Position numbers and translations under genes: made by a program
Notes under the pieces: model-generated
Told to the model about the DNA's origin: nothing
Seen by the model: only the letters and a program-made list of their open reading frames with translations
The model's database searches: none
Assembly (NCBI GenBank): GCA_964035575.1
Contig: OZ037929.1
Location: 496,001 to 560,000, forward strand
Reading direction: 5' to 3'
Source of the DNA: Rhynchopus sp. YZ270_cl-10
Lineage: Eukaryota > Euglenozoa > Diplonemea > Diplonemida > Diplonemidae
Length of the DNA: 64,000 nucleotides
Shown here: positions 53,264-63,200 of the stretch, piece by piece
Layout: every line of letters starts with the position of its first letter
How positions within the stretch are numbered: position 1 is the first letter of the stretch

Positions 53264-53341
53264 GGGAAGGCTCGTTTTTTCATTTATTGTTACAAAGTAA
53301 CAATTGTTACTGTAACAATAAATGGAAAAACGAGCCTTCCC
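53264..53341. repeat. Long hairpin 59 bp before the first plus-strand gene
   Basis: GGGAAGGCTCGTTTTT, CATTTATTGTTAC on the left, mirrored by GTAACAATAAATG and AAAAACGAGCCTTCCC on the right. The centre is a further dyad GTAACAATTGTTAC. It lies in the presumed 5' leader or promoter. Confidence 0.9.
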
Positions 53342-53399
53342 TTTTTTGCTTTTGTGTCTGTCTCCCATTTCCTTTTCTCAGACTCAAACACATCAAAAA

Positions 53400-54553
53400 A
53401 TGGCACCCAAAACCAAAGCGGCACCCAAACCGGCAGCCAAAGCGGCACCGACTGCGTCTGGAAAAAGGAAAAGGGAGGACCAGAATGGACAACCACAACC
53501 GGCAAAGGCGAATACACCGGAGACTGACTTTATCACTGCGTACACCCAGTCGCAAGCAGGGAACGTGATGGTGCTCTCGCATCTAAAACTTTTATATGCG
53601 AGAATCACCGGCGCCACTGTGCACCCCAACTCCCCCACCATGATGAACGCATTGGTGAACGTGTACCCGGGACTGGACACGAAGCTCAGCGTGACCCAAC
53701 ACGACGCCGCGACTGAAGACAAAAGGTTGCCATCATACTTTAAGGTATGCTCCCTTATTTGGTATTACACTATGCTACTACATTCATTTGTATACATAGG
53801 TCGCCAAGAGGGCAACAGACGGCAAGCACCTTGTGCAGCTGTATGGTGTGTGTCTTCGTTCTTTCATGATCACTGGGTGGAAAGCAGAAACCTCTGCCAA
53901 GAACAAACTCTACGTGCGAGTGAGGGAGAGCATCCTCCCTAAGTACAGGGACTGTGATATGTGCTCGCTCTACTCAGCGAAGCCTAAGGCGCAGCTGTCG
54001 ACTCTGCAGGAGAAGACTTTCCCCACCCTCACCCCTCTTCCTGTCGAAAACGACACGCACACAATGCGCATCGAAGGGTGCTTTGTCGACATCGCATACC
54101 TTGTGAATGCGAATAAGGTTGACCTGCAGTGTACGCGCAGAGTGCCCGAAGGCTCAACCCATCCCTCGGGTGTGTACAGGGTGGATTACTTCTTGCCCCG
54201 CCCATCCCGTGAGGACAAGGCCATTTCCTGCGCTCCTGTTGACGGGCAGATTGCCTTGTGGGAGGTAAAGGTGTGTTACTTGGTAGCTTTTCCTGCAACT
54301 TTTTGACTGTTATCCAATAATAACTACACAGATTGTTATGGAGCAGGTGAAGGAGAGCAGGCAGGGGCTGGGCAAGGTGGACCGCCAGAAGTACATCGAT
54401 CTGATGGGGGTGGACCTCGGGGAAGGGGAAGAGGAGGAGGAGGAGGAGGAGGAGGGTGAGGGTGAGTCGATGTTACCATCGGCCGGTGTCACCGTCCTTT
54501 CACAGGATGCTTTTTCCGGAAACCCGCAAACCCAGGTTGTTGAAAACCTCTGA
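53400..54553 (+). CDS. Unfamiliar nuclear-type protein, three exons, in an inverted-repeat frame
   Basis: Exons 53400-53744, 53800 to 54264 (or 54270) and 54332-54553 give about 343-345 residues. The first donor is GTATGC with acceptor CATAG, a 55-base intron. The second donor is GTAAAG or GTGTGT, 6 bases apart, with acceptor CACAG. The N-terminus is Lys/Pro/Ala-rich (MAPKTKAAPKPAAKAAPTAS, GKRKRED), like a nuclear or chromatin protein. The middle (40-270) is globular with conserved-looking stretches (FITAYTQSQAGNVMVLSHLK, VRESILPKYRDCDMCSLYSA, RIEGCFVDIAYLVNANK). The tail is acidic (about 12 Glu in a row). I recognise no domain. The gene is enclosed by inverted repeats at 53103-53147 and 54566-54607 and lies next to another orphan gene of the same strand, while host genes lie on the other strand. 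I infer mobile-element cargo. Confidence 0.65.
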
Positions 54554-54565
54554 TTTTTTTTTCAA

Positions 54566-54607
54566 ATTTTTACTGGTATCCTTTGTTGTTTTCTTGTTAT
54601 CTATTTT
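54566..54607. repeat. Right inverted repeat flanking the plus-strand gene
   Basis: Partner of 53103-53147 (TTTTTACTGGTATCC and TTGTTTTCTTGTTAT). It begins 12 bp after the stop codon, so it overlaps the 3' UTR. Confidence 0.65.
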
Positions 54608-54623
54608 CCCTGAGGACCTCCCC

Positions 54624-54655
54624 CCCCAGTGAACCGTTTATACGGTTCACTGGGG
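54624..54655. repeat. 32-bp palindrome after the first plus-strand gene
   Basis: CCCCAGTGAACCGT, TTAT loop, ACGGTTCACTGGGG. Perfect arms of 14 bp. Possible 3' end structure. Confidence 0.85.
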
Positions 54656-55041
54656 GTCGGTACTGCATTTGGGACCCCGTTCTGCGTTGGCAGTCGTATC
54701 TAGCGTTGTCATGTTAGTCTGTTTCACACAATAAGATAAGATGGAGTCCCTTACATGTGATTTCCCCCCCTCTTTTTGCTTTCGTACCATGCATCATGAT
54801 CAAGTGAGAATCCAAAAGAAAAAAAAAAAGAGGGAGGGTTTTTTTTTTTTTTTTTTGGTGAACAACATTTTGACCTTCACAGTGGGCTCGTAAGGACATT
54901 ACGGGAGTGATGCCGTCGTAATTACGGCATCATGACGAGGGCACACTTCGTCATGCTGTCGTAATTACAACGAACGTCGCCAACATGATGACGTCATCAT
55001 GACGTCATCATGACGAGGGGGTGCGTTCCTTGATGACCTCA
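54656..55041. other. Spacer with TGACGTCATCA repeats
   Basis: Contains CGTCGTAATTACGGCATCAT-type dyads and two overlapping TGACGTCATCATGACGTCA units (54985-55015), identical to the bZIP CRE palindrome TGACGTCA. Poly-A and poly-T runs lie at 54810-54855. These motifs lie upstream of the gene at 55382 and could be regulatory. Confidence 0.5.
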
Positions 55042-55130
55042 ACGATGGTGAAGTAAATGACTTGACTTGTGGTTTCACCGTTGTAAGCCAACGGTGAAAC
55101 CACAAGTCAAGTCATTTACTTCACCATCGT
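55042..55130. repeat. Perfect 89-bp palindrome before the second plus-strand gene
   Basis: ACGATGGTGAAGTAAATGAC, TTGACTTGTGGTTTCACCGT, TG, then a TAAGC loop and the exact reverse complement. Arms of 42 bp with no mismatch. Confidence 0.97.
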
Positions 55131-55381
55131 GTCCCCAGCCCGACTTTGGGAAAAAACAAACAAAAAAAAAAAAAATGGGTCAAAAAATCGACTTGTCTTT
55201 GGTAAAACAACGAAAATTTGGGTATGACGTCGTCATAACGTGGGGGTGCCCCCGTCATGACGACGTAGCGCGCGTATTTTCACCCCGTTTCTGCCCCCAT
55301 CACTCGTCACGTAATGTCATTCCGAAGTCCACCGTGTATTTGTACACATTTTCTTATCACATTTATCCTCCAGTGCCCAGT

Positions 55382-57301
55382 ATGTCACAAAATGATCAGT
55401 CACGGCAAGGTCAGAGTTTCCCCGAAACGCTGGAGGCCATGCACCTAGAAGGCGAGGGCCCGTCCCGGCGGTGGTTCGGCAAGGCGAACAAGCGTCATCG
55501 TGAGGAAACGGGGGAATCCGCGGGGTTGAGCCCGAAACGCATGCGTGTCCTAGAGGAGCCGCAGCGCGAAGAGACGAGGGAGAGGCTGCACAGGGGGTTG
55601 CTTGGTACATGCGAGTACTTGGAGGAAGAGTTTGTCGCTCTTGGCCACATCAGGTCGTCAGCTGCGCTGGCCTTGGTGCTGTACAGTGATGGCTACACCC
55701 CATTCGGCATGAAACCGAGTAATGCACGCACGCGCTTCTCCGTGGGCATCATAGACCCCCTCTCCGGCTTATCAACCAGGGGATTGACGGTGGTTGACCT
55801 GAAGAAGGCGGAGTATGCGGTGTGGGAGCACGGCACCCTCATTGACGATATTGCACTCGTGCACAGGTCAAGTGTCATGAGGAACGTGGAGCGAAAGGGC
55901 AAACCGCGGACTCTCGTGAGCCGGTTCTTCGTGCTGAAGATCACTGGTGACCACCTTGACCAGTGGTGTAAGGTGAAGGGTTGCGGGGGGAGGGGCCACA
56001 AGTGTACCATGTGTGCCATCCCAATGTCGCAGTGGCTGCTGATGACGCACCGCTTTCCCCACCTCTCCTTGCAAGAGATGTCGGATGCCGGCTTTCCTTC
56101 TTTCCTCGCAGGAGTAGCCCCAAACGCTCACTTCGTCAGCCCCCCCCTGCACGACCTCAAGGGTATGGCTGAGTGTTTGCGCGATGTCATGAAGCCCCAG
56201 ACCACTGGTGTCTTCGACAGTGTGTGCCGACACTTCAGGTACGACCTGAGCGGGGGGAACTCCAAAGGGAGCCAAATGCGGGACGTGATCCGCAAAATGG
56301 CTGAACTGGCGGATTACCCCCTCGTCGACAGACTCATGTTCATTTCTTTGAGTGAGCTGTCGAACTTCAGGTACGGCGACGTCCCTTGGAGGCACCATGC
56401 GAAGGCTGAGCCCGCGGCTCTCTTCCCCTTTCTTCGCGCACGCATCGCAGGCCACGTTTTCTTGTGCCTCATGGAAACCGTCTCCCCCAAGAGCACCCTC
56501 AGCACCTACTGCCACAGCATGCAGCACTGGTGGAGTCCGCTAGATGCTGTTCCTCTCCTCAACAACGACGAGCCAGAGGAACAGGAGAACGGACAGAGGA
56601 AGCGTGGTGCGAGTAACACGAGTGTCGCCACCTACGAAGAAATTCAGGCAACCTCAGAGGTGGCGAGGAGGGCGAGGCAGACCCCGTGGAAGGTAGCGGA
56701 CCTATCTGATGAAGGGCTAAAGGGGAAAAAGGACATCATCCTCTGTCCCTGCATCAGTAGCACGCATGCGATGGTACTCGCGACGTACGTTTTGTGCACG
56801 CAACTCAGTGAGAAAAAAAGTGGTTTTGTTTTTTTTTCGGGGGGATACTGTCTTTTTCGTTTTCCAAAAGGGAGAGGACGCGCAAAAGTGTGCCTCTGTT
56901 CTACAGACCCTCCATCTGATGAAAAATTTGAGCTTTTTGTAGCCAGTGATAACAAATTCAATGAGTTTGAAGCTGCTGCAATTGCAGAGTGTGACGAGGA
57001 GAACGGTTCACAAGGGAATGAGGAACCGGAGGGAGACGGCACTGCGGCGTGTGATTTTTGTGAGAAGCCAATGGCCGCAAATTCTCTTGCGGTTCACATT
57101 GACAACACACATCGCAGGAAAGACAGCAGTCTCAGTGCTGTTTGTCCCATATCTCCGTGTAGCAAAACAGTCAAATCTTTGACTAGGCACATGGAGTTGA
57201 AACATCCAGATTTTTTTTTTGAAGAGAACAGATGCAAATTATGTTTTTTGTTGTTTCAATCTTCTGAAGAATGGGTAGCACATTGTGAAGGTCATGCGTA
57301 G
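55382..57301 (+). CDS. Transposase-like protein with three C2H2 fingers, candidate RAG1/Transib-type
   Basis: 639 residues, single exon. I start at MSQNDQSRQGQSFPETLEAM; the open frame runs upstream through the palindrome and is not coding there. The N-terminus carries basic clusters (RRWFGKANKRHREE, SPKRMR). A core region contains VLYSDGYTPFGMKP, a CxxC pair in GCGGRGHKCTMCAIPMSQWL (about 200-219), and SPPLHDLKGMAECLRDVM (about 252-269). This order, an Asp-Gly strand, a CxxC zinc pair, then an S/D-x-LH helix, recalls the RAG1/Transib core, but I cannot place a full DDE set. The C-terminus has three C2H2-type fingers: CDFCEKPMAANSLAVHIDNT with H (556), CPISPCSKTVKSLTRHMELK with H (588) and CKLCFLLFQSSEEWVAHCEG with H (618). 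The gene is intact and preceded by an 89-bp palindrome. A zinc-finger DNA-binding protein is the safer call. Confidence 0.6.
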   Translation: MSQNDQSRQGQSFPETLEAMHLEGEGPSRRWFGKANKRHREETGESAGLSPKRMRVLEEPQREETRERLHRGLLGTCEYLEEEFVALGHIRSSAALALVLYSDGYTPFGMKPSNARTRFSVGIIDPLSGLSTRGLTVVDLKKAEYAVWEHGTLIDDIALVHRSSVMRNVERKGKPRTLVSRFFVLKITGDHLDQWCKVKGCGGRGHKCTMCAIPMSQWLLMTHRFPHLSLQEMSDAGFPSFLAGVAPNAHFVSPPLHDLKGMAECLRDVMKPQTTGVFDSVCRHFRYDLSGGNSKGSQMRDVIRKMAELADYPLVDRLMFISLSELSNFRYGDVPWRHHAKAEPAALFPFLRARIAGHVFLCLMETVSPKSTLSTYCHSMQHWWSPLDAVPLLNNDEPEEQENGQRKRGASNTSVATYEEIQATSEVARRARQTPWKVADLSDEGLKGKKDIILCPCISSTHAMVLATYVLCTQLSEKKSGFVFFSGGYCLFRFPKGRGRAKVCLCSTDPPSDEKFELFVASDNKFNEFEAAAIAECDEENGSQGNEEPEGDGTAACDFCEKPMAANSLAVHIDNTHRRKDSSLSAVCPISPCSKTVKSLTRHMELKHPDFFFEENRCKLCFLLFQSSEEWVAHCEGHA

Positions 57302-57372
57302 TATCAGATCAGGTACAGTGGGTGAGGGCGAGGATCATGCATTTTGTTTTTTTGTTTTTGAAAAGTTGGTTG

Positions 57373-57409
57373 TATTAGTGTAGCCACCCTAGAGTGTGCT
57401 CCACTAATA
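57373..57409. repeat. Stem-loop 71 bp after the second plus-strand gene
   Basis: TATTAGTGTAGCCAC, CCTAGA, GTGTGCTCCACTAATA. Arms pair except for one or two positions. Its core recurs at 10909-10944. It could be a 3'-end element. Confidence 0.6.
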
Positions 57410-58780
57410 TTTTTTTGTTTTTTTTTCATTTGGGTATTCACTCTTTTTTTTTGTTGTTCACTTCATAATCTCATCATGAAATGCTTGCCCCACCCTTTTT
57501 TTTTCACCCACCCACACCCACACCTCCCCACCATCCCTCAACAGGATTACACCAAAACAATGAAAATTGGGTTTTAAGTACCCTATTTCTCTCAGAAGTC
57601 AGTCACTGCTATTGCCATTTAACCCAGGGAGCATAGCTAGTGCAAGAAATTCGACCTTCGGAAACTTTCCGGAAAGTCTGTCCTCTGCTCGCGGAGGACT
57701 AGACACAAGAAAATATTGCGTTCCCCCAGAAAACCAGTGCACAATTCACACTCCTTGTGGGTGGTCTTGTTGCCTTTTCGTCATAGTAATTTTGGCCCAG
57801 GCATGTTCTTGAAGCATGACAATTTAGTGTGTATGGGGCAGGGTGTTGTTTTGTTCTGAATTCTCTTTGTTATAACATCTAAGTCAATCGCGGGTGGTGG
57901 TTTGTGTAGCGTGAGGCACTCTTTTTAACAAACTTCCTGCAGTTGCTATGCACTGTTATTTCTTCGGATTTATCATCATACAGCGTAACATAGTGGATTC
58001 GCCTGGTCGACACAACCTTTGATAGATATGGGATAACCAACCCCCTTCGACCCCTCGTGGGTTCACTAAACAAGCCCTCGTGGTAGTTAAACGCGATTGA
58101 CATTTACATTCCTAGAGATGAAAGAACAAGACAACACTTCTGTACCCGCGCATCAAAATTGTGGAAAACTTTGCACCCCAAACACCCTCAACAACGCCCG
58201 CCAAAAGGCGCCCCTTGTTGCTGGGAGTTGGTTCTCATGTTTGATACCTGCACAGCGGGAATTCCTCTGAGTCCAACGCATGTTTGGCCTGTCTGCGGCG
58301 TTGCACTTCAGGTGCACGAAGACAGGGTCTGGTGGTAAATTTTGCGTAGTACTGCGACGTGGTACTGCGTGGGTCTGGGAATATGGGTACCTGGGTACAG
58401 GATATTGGTTGTGTAAGACATCTTCCACCATGCATTGAGGAGGGTAAGACAGTGTTCGCAGTTTCTACCTGATAGCATTACAACATTTAACTTCTCCACG
58501 GGGGTCTTGGGCCGTTCACTCGGTTATACCTTGACTACCGGAAGATATTCTTGAGGCCTTTTTGGTCTCTAGAATATCCGGTCTTCCCGAACGGAGGCAC
58601 ACTTTGTGTGTTACTACGACCTGGCAATTTCCAGCAGTAGGTTAAGTAATCTTTCTTGTAAATTGTTGGATCATTATCTCCTCGGTGCATGAATGCCCCA
58701 CGTGACTGGACACTTTTGTGTTTGTCATGTGGAGCTGTGGTTGCTCTTTCACGACTTTTTTCCTGTTCCTGGGTGCCTGT
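57410..58780. other. Gene-free stretch with coding-like relics on the minus strand
   Basis: Minus-strand frames at 58103-57879 (RRIHYVTLYDDKSEEITVHS) and 58499-58153 (MLSGRNCEHCLTLLNAWW; FVHLKCNAADRPNMRWTQRN) look like pieces of a decayed protein gene, perhaps a transposase. They do not assemble, and I cannot name a family. Confidence 0.35.
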
Positions 58781-58980
58781 TCCTGGACCTGGACCTGGGT
58801 ACCTGGGTACCTGGGTACCTGGGCACCTGGGCACCTGGGTGTGCCTGTCGGACCCCAGGGTCCGGCAGTCGGACTCAGGGGTCCGACTGTGAGTCCGACA
58901 GTCGGACCCCTGAGTCCGACTGTCGGACTCAGGGGGTCCGACTGTCGGACCCCCTCGGACTCCGACAAAAGGGTCCGACA
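58780..58980. repeat. ACCTGG tandem repeat and second GTCCGAC array
   Basis: First, eight-base units GGTACCTG or GGCACCTG (58780-58843), then GTCGGACTCAGGGGTCCGAC-type dyads to 58980. Same dyad type as 52411-52562. Confidence 0.85.
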
Positions 58981-59469
58981 TTTCCAGGACAGACTGCACC
59001 GTGCAAGATTAAAAAAAAAAAAATTAACTTGTCGTTGTTACTAGCGGCATGCGTCTGTTAACGCTGGAGTCCCAGCCAGTGAAATAATGCTCCAAGGAAA
59101 CTGGGGTACAGATTGGTAGAGACCTCGCCGGTAGCCGGGAACCCTCCTTGGCTAGTACAATGGAGAAACTTCAATATTAAATCCACACCCCACGTGGCGG
59201 CCGCTTTGGCATGCGTCTGTAAGGACAGCCTTGACTGATACTTTCTGTATTAGCACACACGATCGCCTTCACGGCACGTAGCTACCGGAGTACACAAAAA
59301 AAAAAAAAAATAATAATACCCCAAGAGCAGGGGTTACTGACACCCTTCATGTCTTACCTTAATAGGTTGAGTTGTTTGCGATGGACCATCGCCCACCATG
59401 TCATAACATTCTTTTCTGACGAAACGAAGGTATAGAGGGTGCTAAAAATGTACCCAAACTTTTTTTTTT
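58981..59469. other. Unique intergenic stretch of moderate GC
   Basis: At 59048-59280 the GC content rises and GGCATGCGTCTGT occurs twice (59046 and 59208). The sequence does not match any rRNA or tRNA part I know. No coding frame stands out. Confidence 0.4.
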
Positions 59470-60090
59470 ACTTTATGTGGAGAAGTTGAAAGTGCAAAAC
59501 ACCCCACCGGAAAACCGACTGACCCACGTACGATGCCAGCCATCCGGATGAGAGCACAAAGTACCCAAAGAAAAGTTGAAGATGAATATACCTTACAGCG
59601 CGCACACATCTTCGAAAAGAATAAAACTACGGATGAAAAGAGGGGCTATTGCCGCATGGAGAGTGCAGTTCAGAAGCAAAGCACAACAAAATATTCCAAC
59701 ACAAACATTTTATAAAATGTAACCTAAGCATCATCACGCTTAGTCACCCAAGGAAAAGACATGGTGTGGAAAAAAAATGGAGGTTAAGTGAAAAACGCCT
59801 CTGCAGACGCAGACGCCACTCTGATAGGCTTAACGTAGTGCACATCCCAAAGAGAAAAGTTGAAACGTGCAAAACGCCTCACCGTTCATAGGCGGCAACA
59901 GGCACTGATTCCCCGCGGGTTATCGAACCCCCAGAGAGCTAAAAAAAAAAATTATGAAAGCGGGTTAAAGATGAACCTCCGGTTCATTCTTGCTCAGTCA
60001 CCTTTTGAGGTAAATGAACAAATAAAAAAAAAAAAACGTACAGATTGTTAAGATGAGGATAAGCTGTCGTATTTAGTACGGCTGACCGCA
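59470..60090 (-). repeat. Densest module cluster: F3, F4, F5, F1, F3, F3, F1, F1
   Basis: F3 at 59480 (AGAAGTTGAAAGTGC), F4 at 59515-59565 (GACTGACCCACGTACGATGC), F5 at 59575-59620 (GAAGATGAATATACCTTAC), F1 at 59710-59752 (AACCTAAGCATCATCACGC, stem kept, loop changed), an F3 relic at 59785, a full F3 at 59862-59940 ending CGCGGGTTATCGAACCCCC, a worn F1 at 59966-60006, and another at 60050-60080. All point the same way as in the rest of the window. Confidence 0.75.
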
Positions 60091-60294
60091 TGGCGTCTGT
60101 AAACACTGCTGGTCAGCAGCACAGCAAGAGAGAGGGTGCTGTGCATTGACAAAAAGAAGGATTCGTAAACTGCCTTACACATTGACGGAATGCAAGGTTC
60201 TAATTGGACTATGTGTATCGCAGGCTATTCTCATTCCACCAGCTAAAGTCAGGCCTTGTTCAGTAAGTTTTCTTCAGTATACTATGCAAAGGCC

Positions 60295-63200
60295 TCACGC
60301 ACTGAGGAGGAAGCTGTTGAGAGGTGCCCTGAGGGCTTTGTTCGTATGGAGTCTGGTGACAACACCCTTGAGGACAGTGTCGTTTGGTGCAGCAGTTTCA
60401 ATGCCTGCAGCGTCACCCTTGGCGTAGGCGTCCCAGTATTCGTCCGACCAGCCCCACTCGGGGTCGTCAGTGTATCTGTGTGCACCAACCTCATACACTC
60501 TCACGCGTGTGAGCTGTGTGCTGTCAGTCGGATGAGAGGTGGAGCTGATGATGGCAGGGCTGGCGATGGTCCATTCGTCGACAGGTCGGAGGGAGTGCTT
60601 GATATCAAGGACCGCCAGAGCAGGTGACCCAAGCGGCAGCACCGAAGCGTGCAGCGCAAACACACCCATGTCCATCGCACTCTCTGCAAGTAGTGTCGCC
60701 AGCGTGACGGTGCCACCGATGGCAGCAATGAACTTCTGCCCACCTGCAGAGATGTTCCCGCACAGCACGTTCCCGCTGCTGATCCCGACAAACATGTCCA
60801 CACCTGCCTGGCGTGAGCAGCCGCCAAACCTCCCGTACTCGCTTTGGATGTGGCCCACACAGCGGAACGAAGACTCAATGTGTGGCGCGCACGTACGTGA
60901 CACATTCCACCCGATAGTCGCAGACGTAGCAAGCACCGCCACCACTGTCCCTTGCGTGGCCTGCAGGTGTGACAGCACTGTCGATAGCACCTCGTTCACA
61001 CGCGACAGTGACTGCTCCGATGGCGTCGTCATGTTCCCACCTTCAAGACGGAACTCCACACGCACGATCGTCCCCGCACGCTGCCGGCCACCCGCCTCGT
61101 TCAGGGCTTTGATGTTCAGCTCGTTCTTCGGTGCCTTTGCACGTGGCAGGTTTTGGGAACGCGAAGCCTCAGAGGCTGTGTACGAACGCTGGCTTACCGG
61201 TTTGTTCTCCTCAGGTTTCTGCCCACTGCGCATTTCGTTAGTAACGTACGTCTGCCGGTTCTTCAGGGTCTTGGGGAAGAGTGCACGGAGTTCAACTGGC
61301 TTGGAGACACCACGCATGGTGATGTTGCCAAGGGAGACGACCACAGCAGTGTCCAGCACAGAGTCATCGAGGCACGTGAACACGTCGGGTGTCACCCCAA
61401 CAGTGCCTGCCACTGTCGAAGACTCTGCTCTTGCCGCCTTGTTCACAGTGTTCCCAAAGTAGTCGAAGCGTTGTGAGATTGGGTTCGGGGTCACCTCCAC
61501 ATCCCCGTAGTTGACCCCAATCCTCAGACGCAGGCCGTGCCACGCACCCGCCTCTCTTGCACACTGCGGCACGTCAAGCAGCGCGACTGGCCACGTGGCG
61601 CCGTACAGACGTTCGTGCACTGCCAGTGCAAAGGTCACTGCAGCAACAGGTGACTCAAAAGCAATCATAAAAGCATCTCCAATCGTCTTCACCTCATACC
61701 CACCGTGGTCGAAGATGAGCTTCCTGATGACCTGGTTGTGGACTGCAAGCCCTTCCTTCATGCCCTCTGGACAGGCCTCCCAAGTCGCTGTCGACGATTT
61801 GATGTCTGTGAACACGAGGGCTGCCTTCCCGGACTTCGCACCAGGGATGTCTGTGTCGTCAAGAGACTTGTCAAACGCAGTGTTCTCAAAGAGTGCTTCC
61901 GGGAGGAACGGGCGGAACGAGTCAAGGTTGTTCATCATTGTGTTCATTGACTCGTACATGATGTTGAGTTCGGCAATGGGTGTTGTGGGCTTTGGCACCT
62001 CGCAAATGCGCATGACAGCCGCATCGGCCATGACCTGTGCCACAGAGGTAAACGGACGTGTCAGCATTTCGTTGAAGACCAGAAACAGAATCACCGCAAA
62101 CAGCCCAATGACAACAATGATCAGAACACTCTCGACAGACTCCTGCTGCAGCTGGCGCAGTGTGTTTGTCTCTTGGATGCGGAGGTACTCCTTCGTTTCT
62201 GCGTTGTTCTCATCCACCTCGCGCATGATCGACTGCCGTGGGATCATTGCGGCAACAGAGAAGCTGATGCCCTCCTGCATGTTGTTGTTCCGCTCAAAGG
62301 CAGCAACGTCCACAAACCAGCGCTTCTCAGGTACTTCACGTTCAAAGGCACCTGTGTTCGTGTGGAGTCCGTGCACCTCGTTCGGGGTCAGGGTGATGTT
62401 GTACACAGACACGTAGCTCAGCTTGCCGTGGAAGTTCTGTCCCACTGTGTAGGGCTCAGCGCGGCTCTGTTGTGTTGTGAGGAGTGTGATGGCGCCGGTC
62501 GCGTGCAGCGTGCCGTTCACGTAGACAGAGCACAGGCGTCGCTCACGGTCGACCACTGCAGCGAGGCTTGTCCACTGGCGGGCAGGCAGACCGGTGGGCA
62601 GAGGTGCCGTCACACAGCCGTACTCAAGAACGTTCACTTTGAGTGCACCGTTTGCGTAGAAGCGCACAATGGCCTCACCAGAGCGTGTGTCCGAGAAGAT
62701 GCGTGGCGTGCTGTCTGCAGCCGCAACGTGCACTGCAGGCCACACCTCTGCTGCAATCGTGTGGCTTGCTGTTGTGAACGGCTCACGCAGAATGCAGAAG
62801 TTCTGTTGAGTGACTGGGTCCATCTTCGCCACACACTCGATCGCTTTGTTCGACTCATCCCGCCCAATCTCAACGACACTTTCAAAGAGCGGGTGGTTCC
62901 TGTTCATCAGCACCTTCACCTCGGGTATGTTTGTCGTGAGGTTCTGGTCCACCAGCAGCGTGGTCGCTCCGTCGAGGTTGATCAGCGCACGTCCCCCCTC
63001 TTCGGTAACAGGACGTTGGTTCGCACCGTCCAGCTTCACACGGAACATGTTCCCACTCTGGTCCAGAATGCTGTGACGGTTCAACGGCGAGGACACACTG
63101 GCTGTGTCGGCCCCCTGTACCGCCGTCAGGTGAAGGGCAAGAAAGCTTTTGCTCCTGTCATAGAACTGCGACTGCTCAAACTCGCCACTGTAATCAGACG

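Noticed and set aside
55067-55381. 105-codon N-terminal extension of the zinc-finger protein
   Set aside because: It reads through the 89-bp palindrome and a poly-A run. The Met at 55382 begins the normal composition.
57879-58499. A minus-strand gene with Cys/His pairs
   Set aside because: The coding-like pieces are in different frames without usable splice sites. At best this is a relic.
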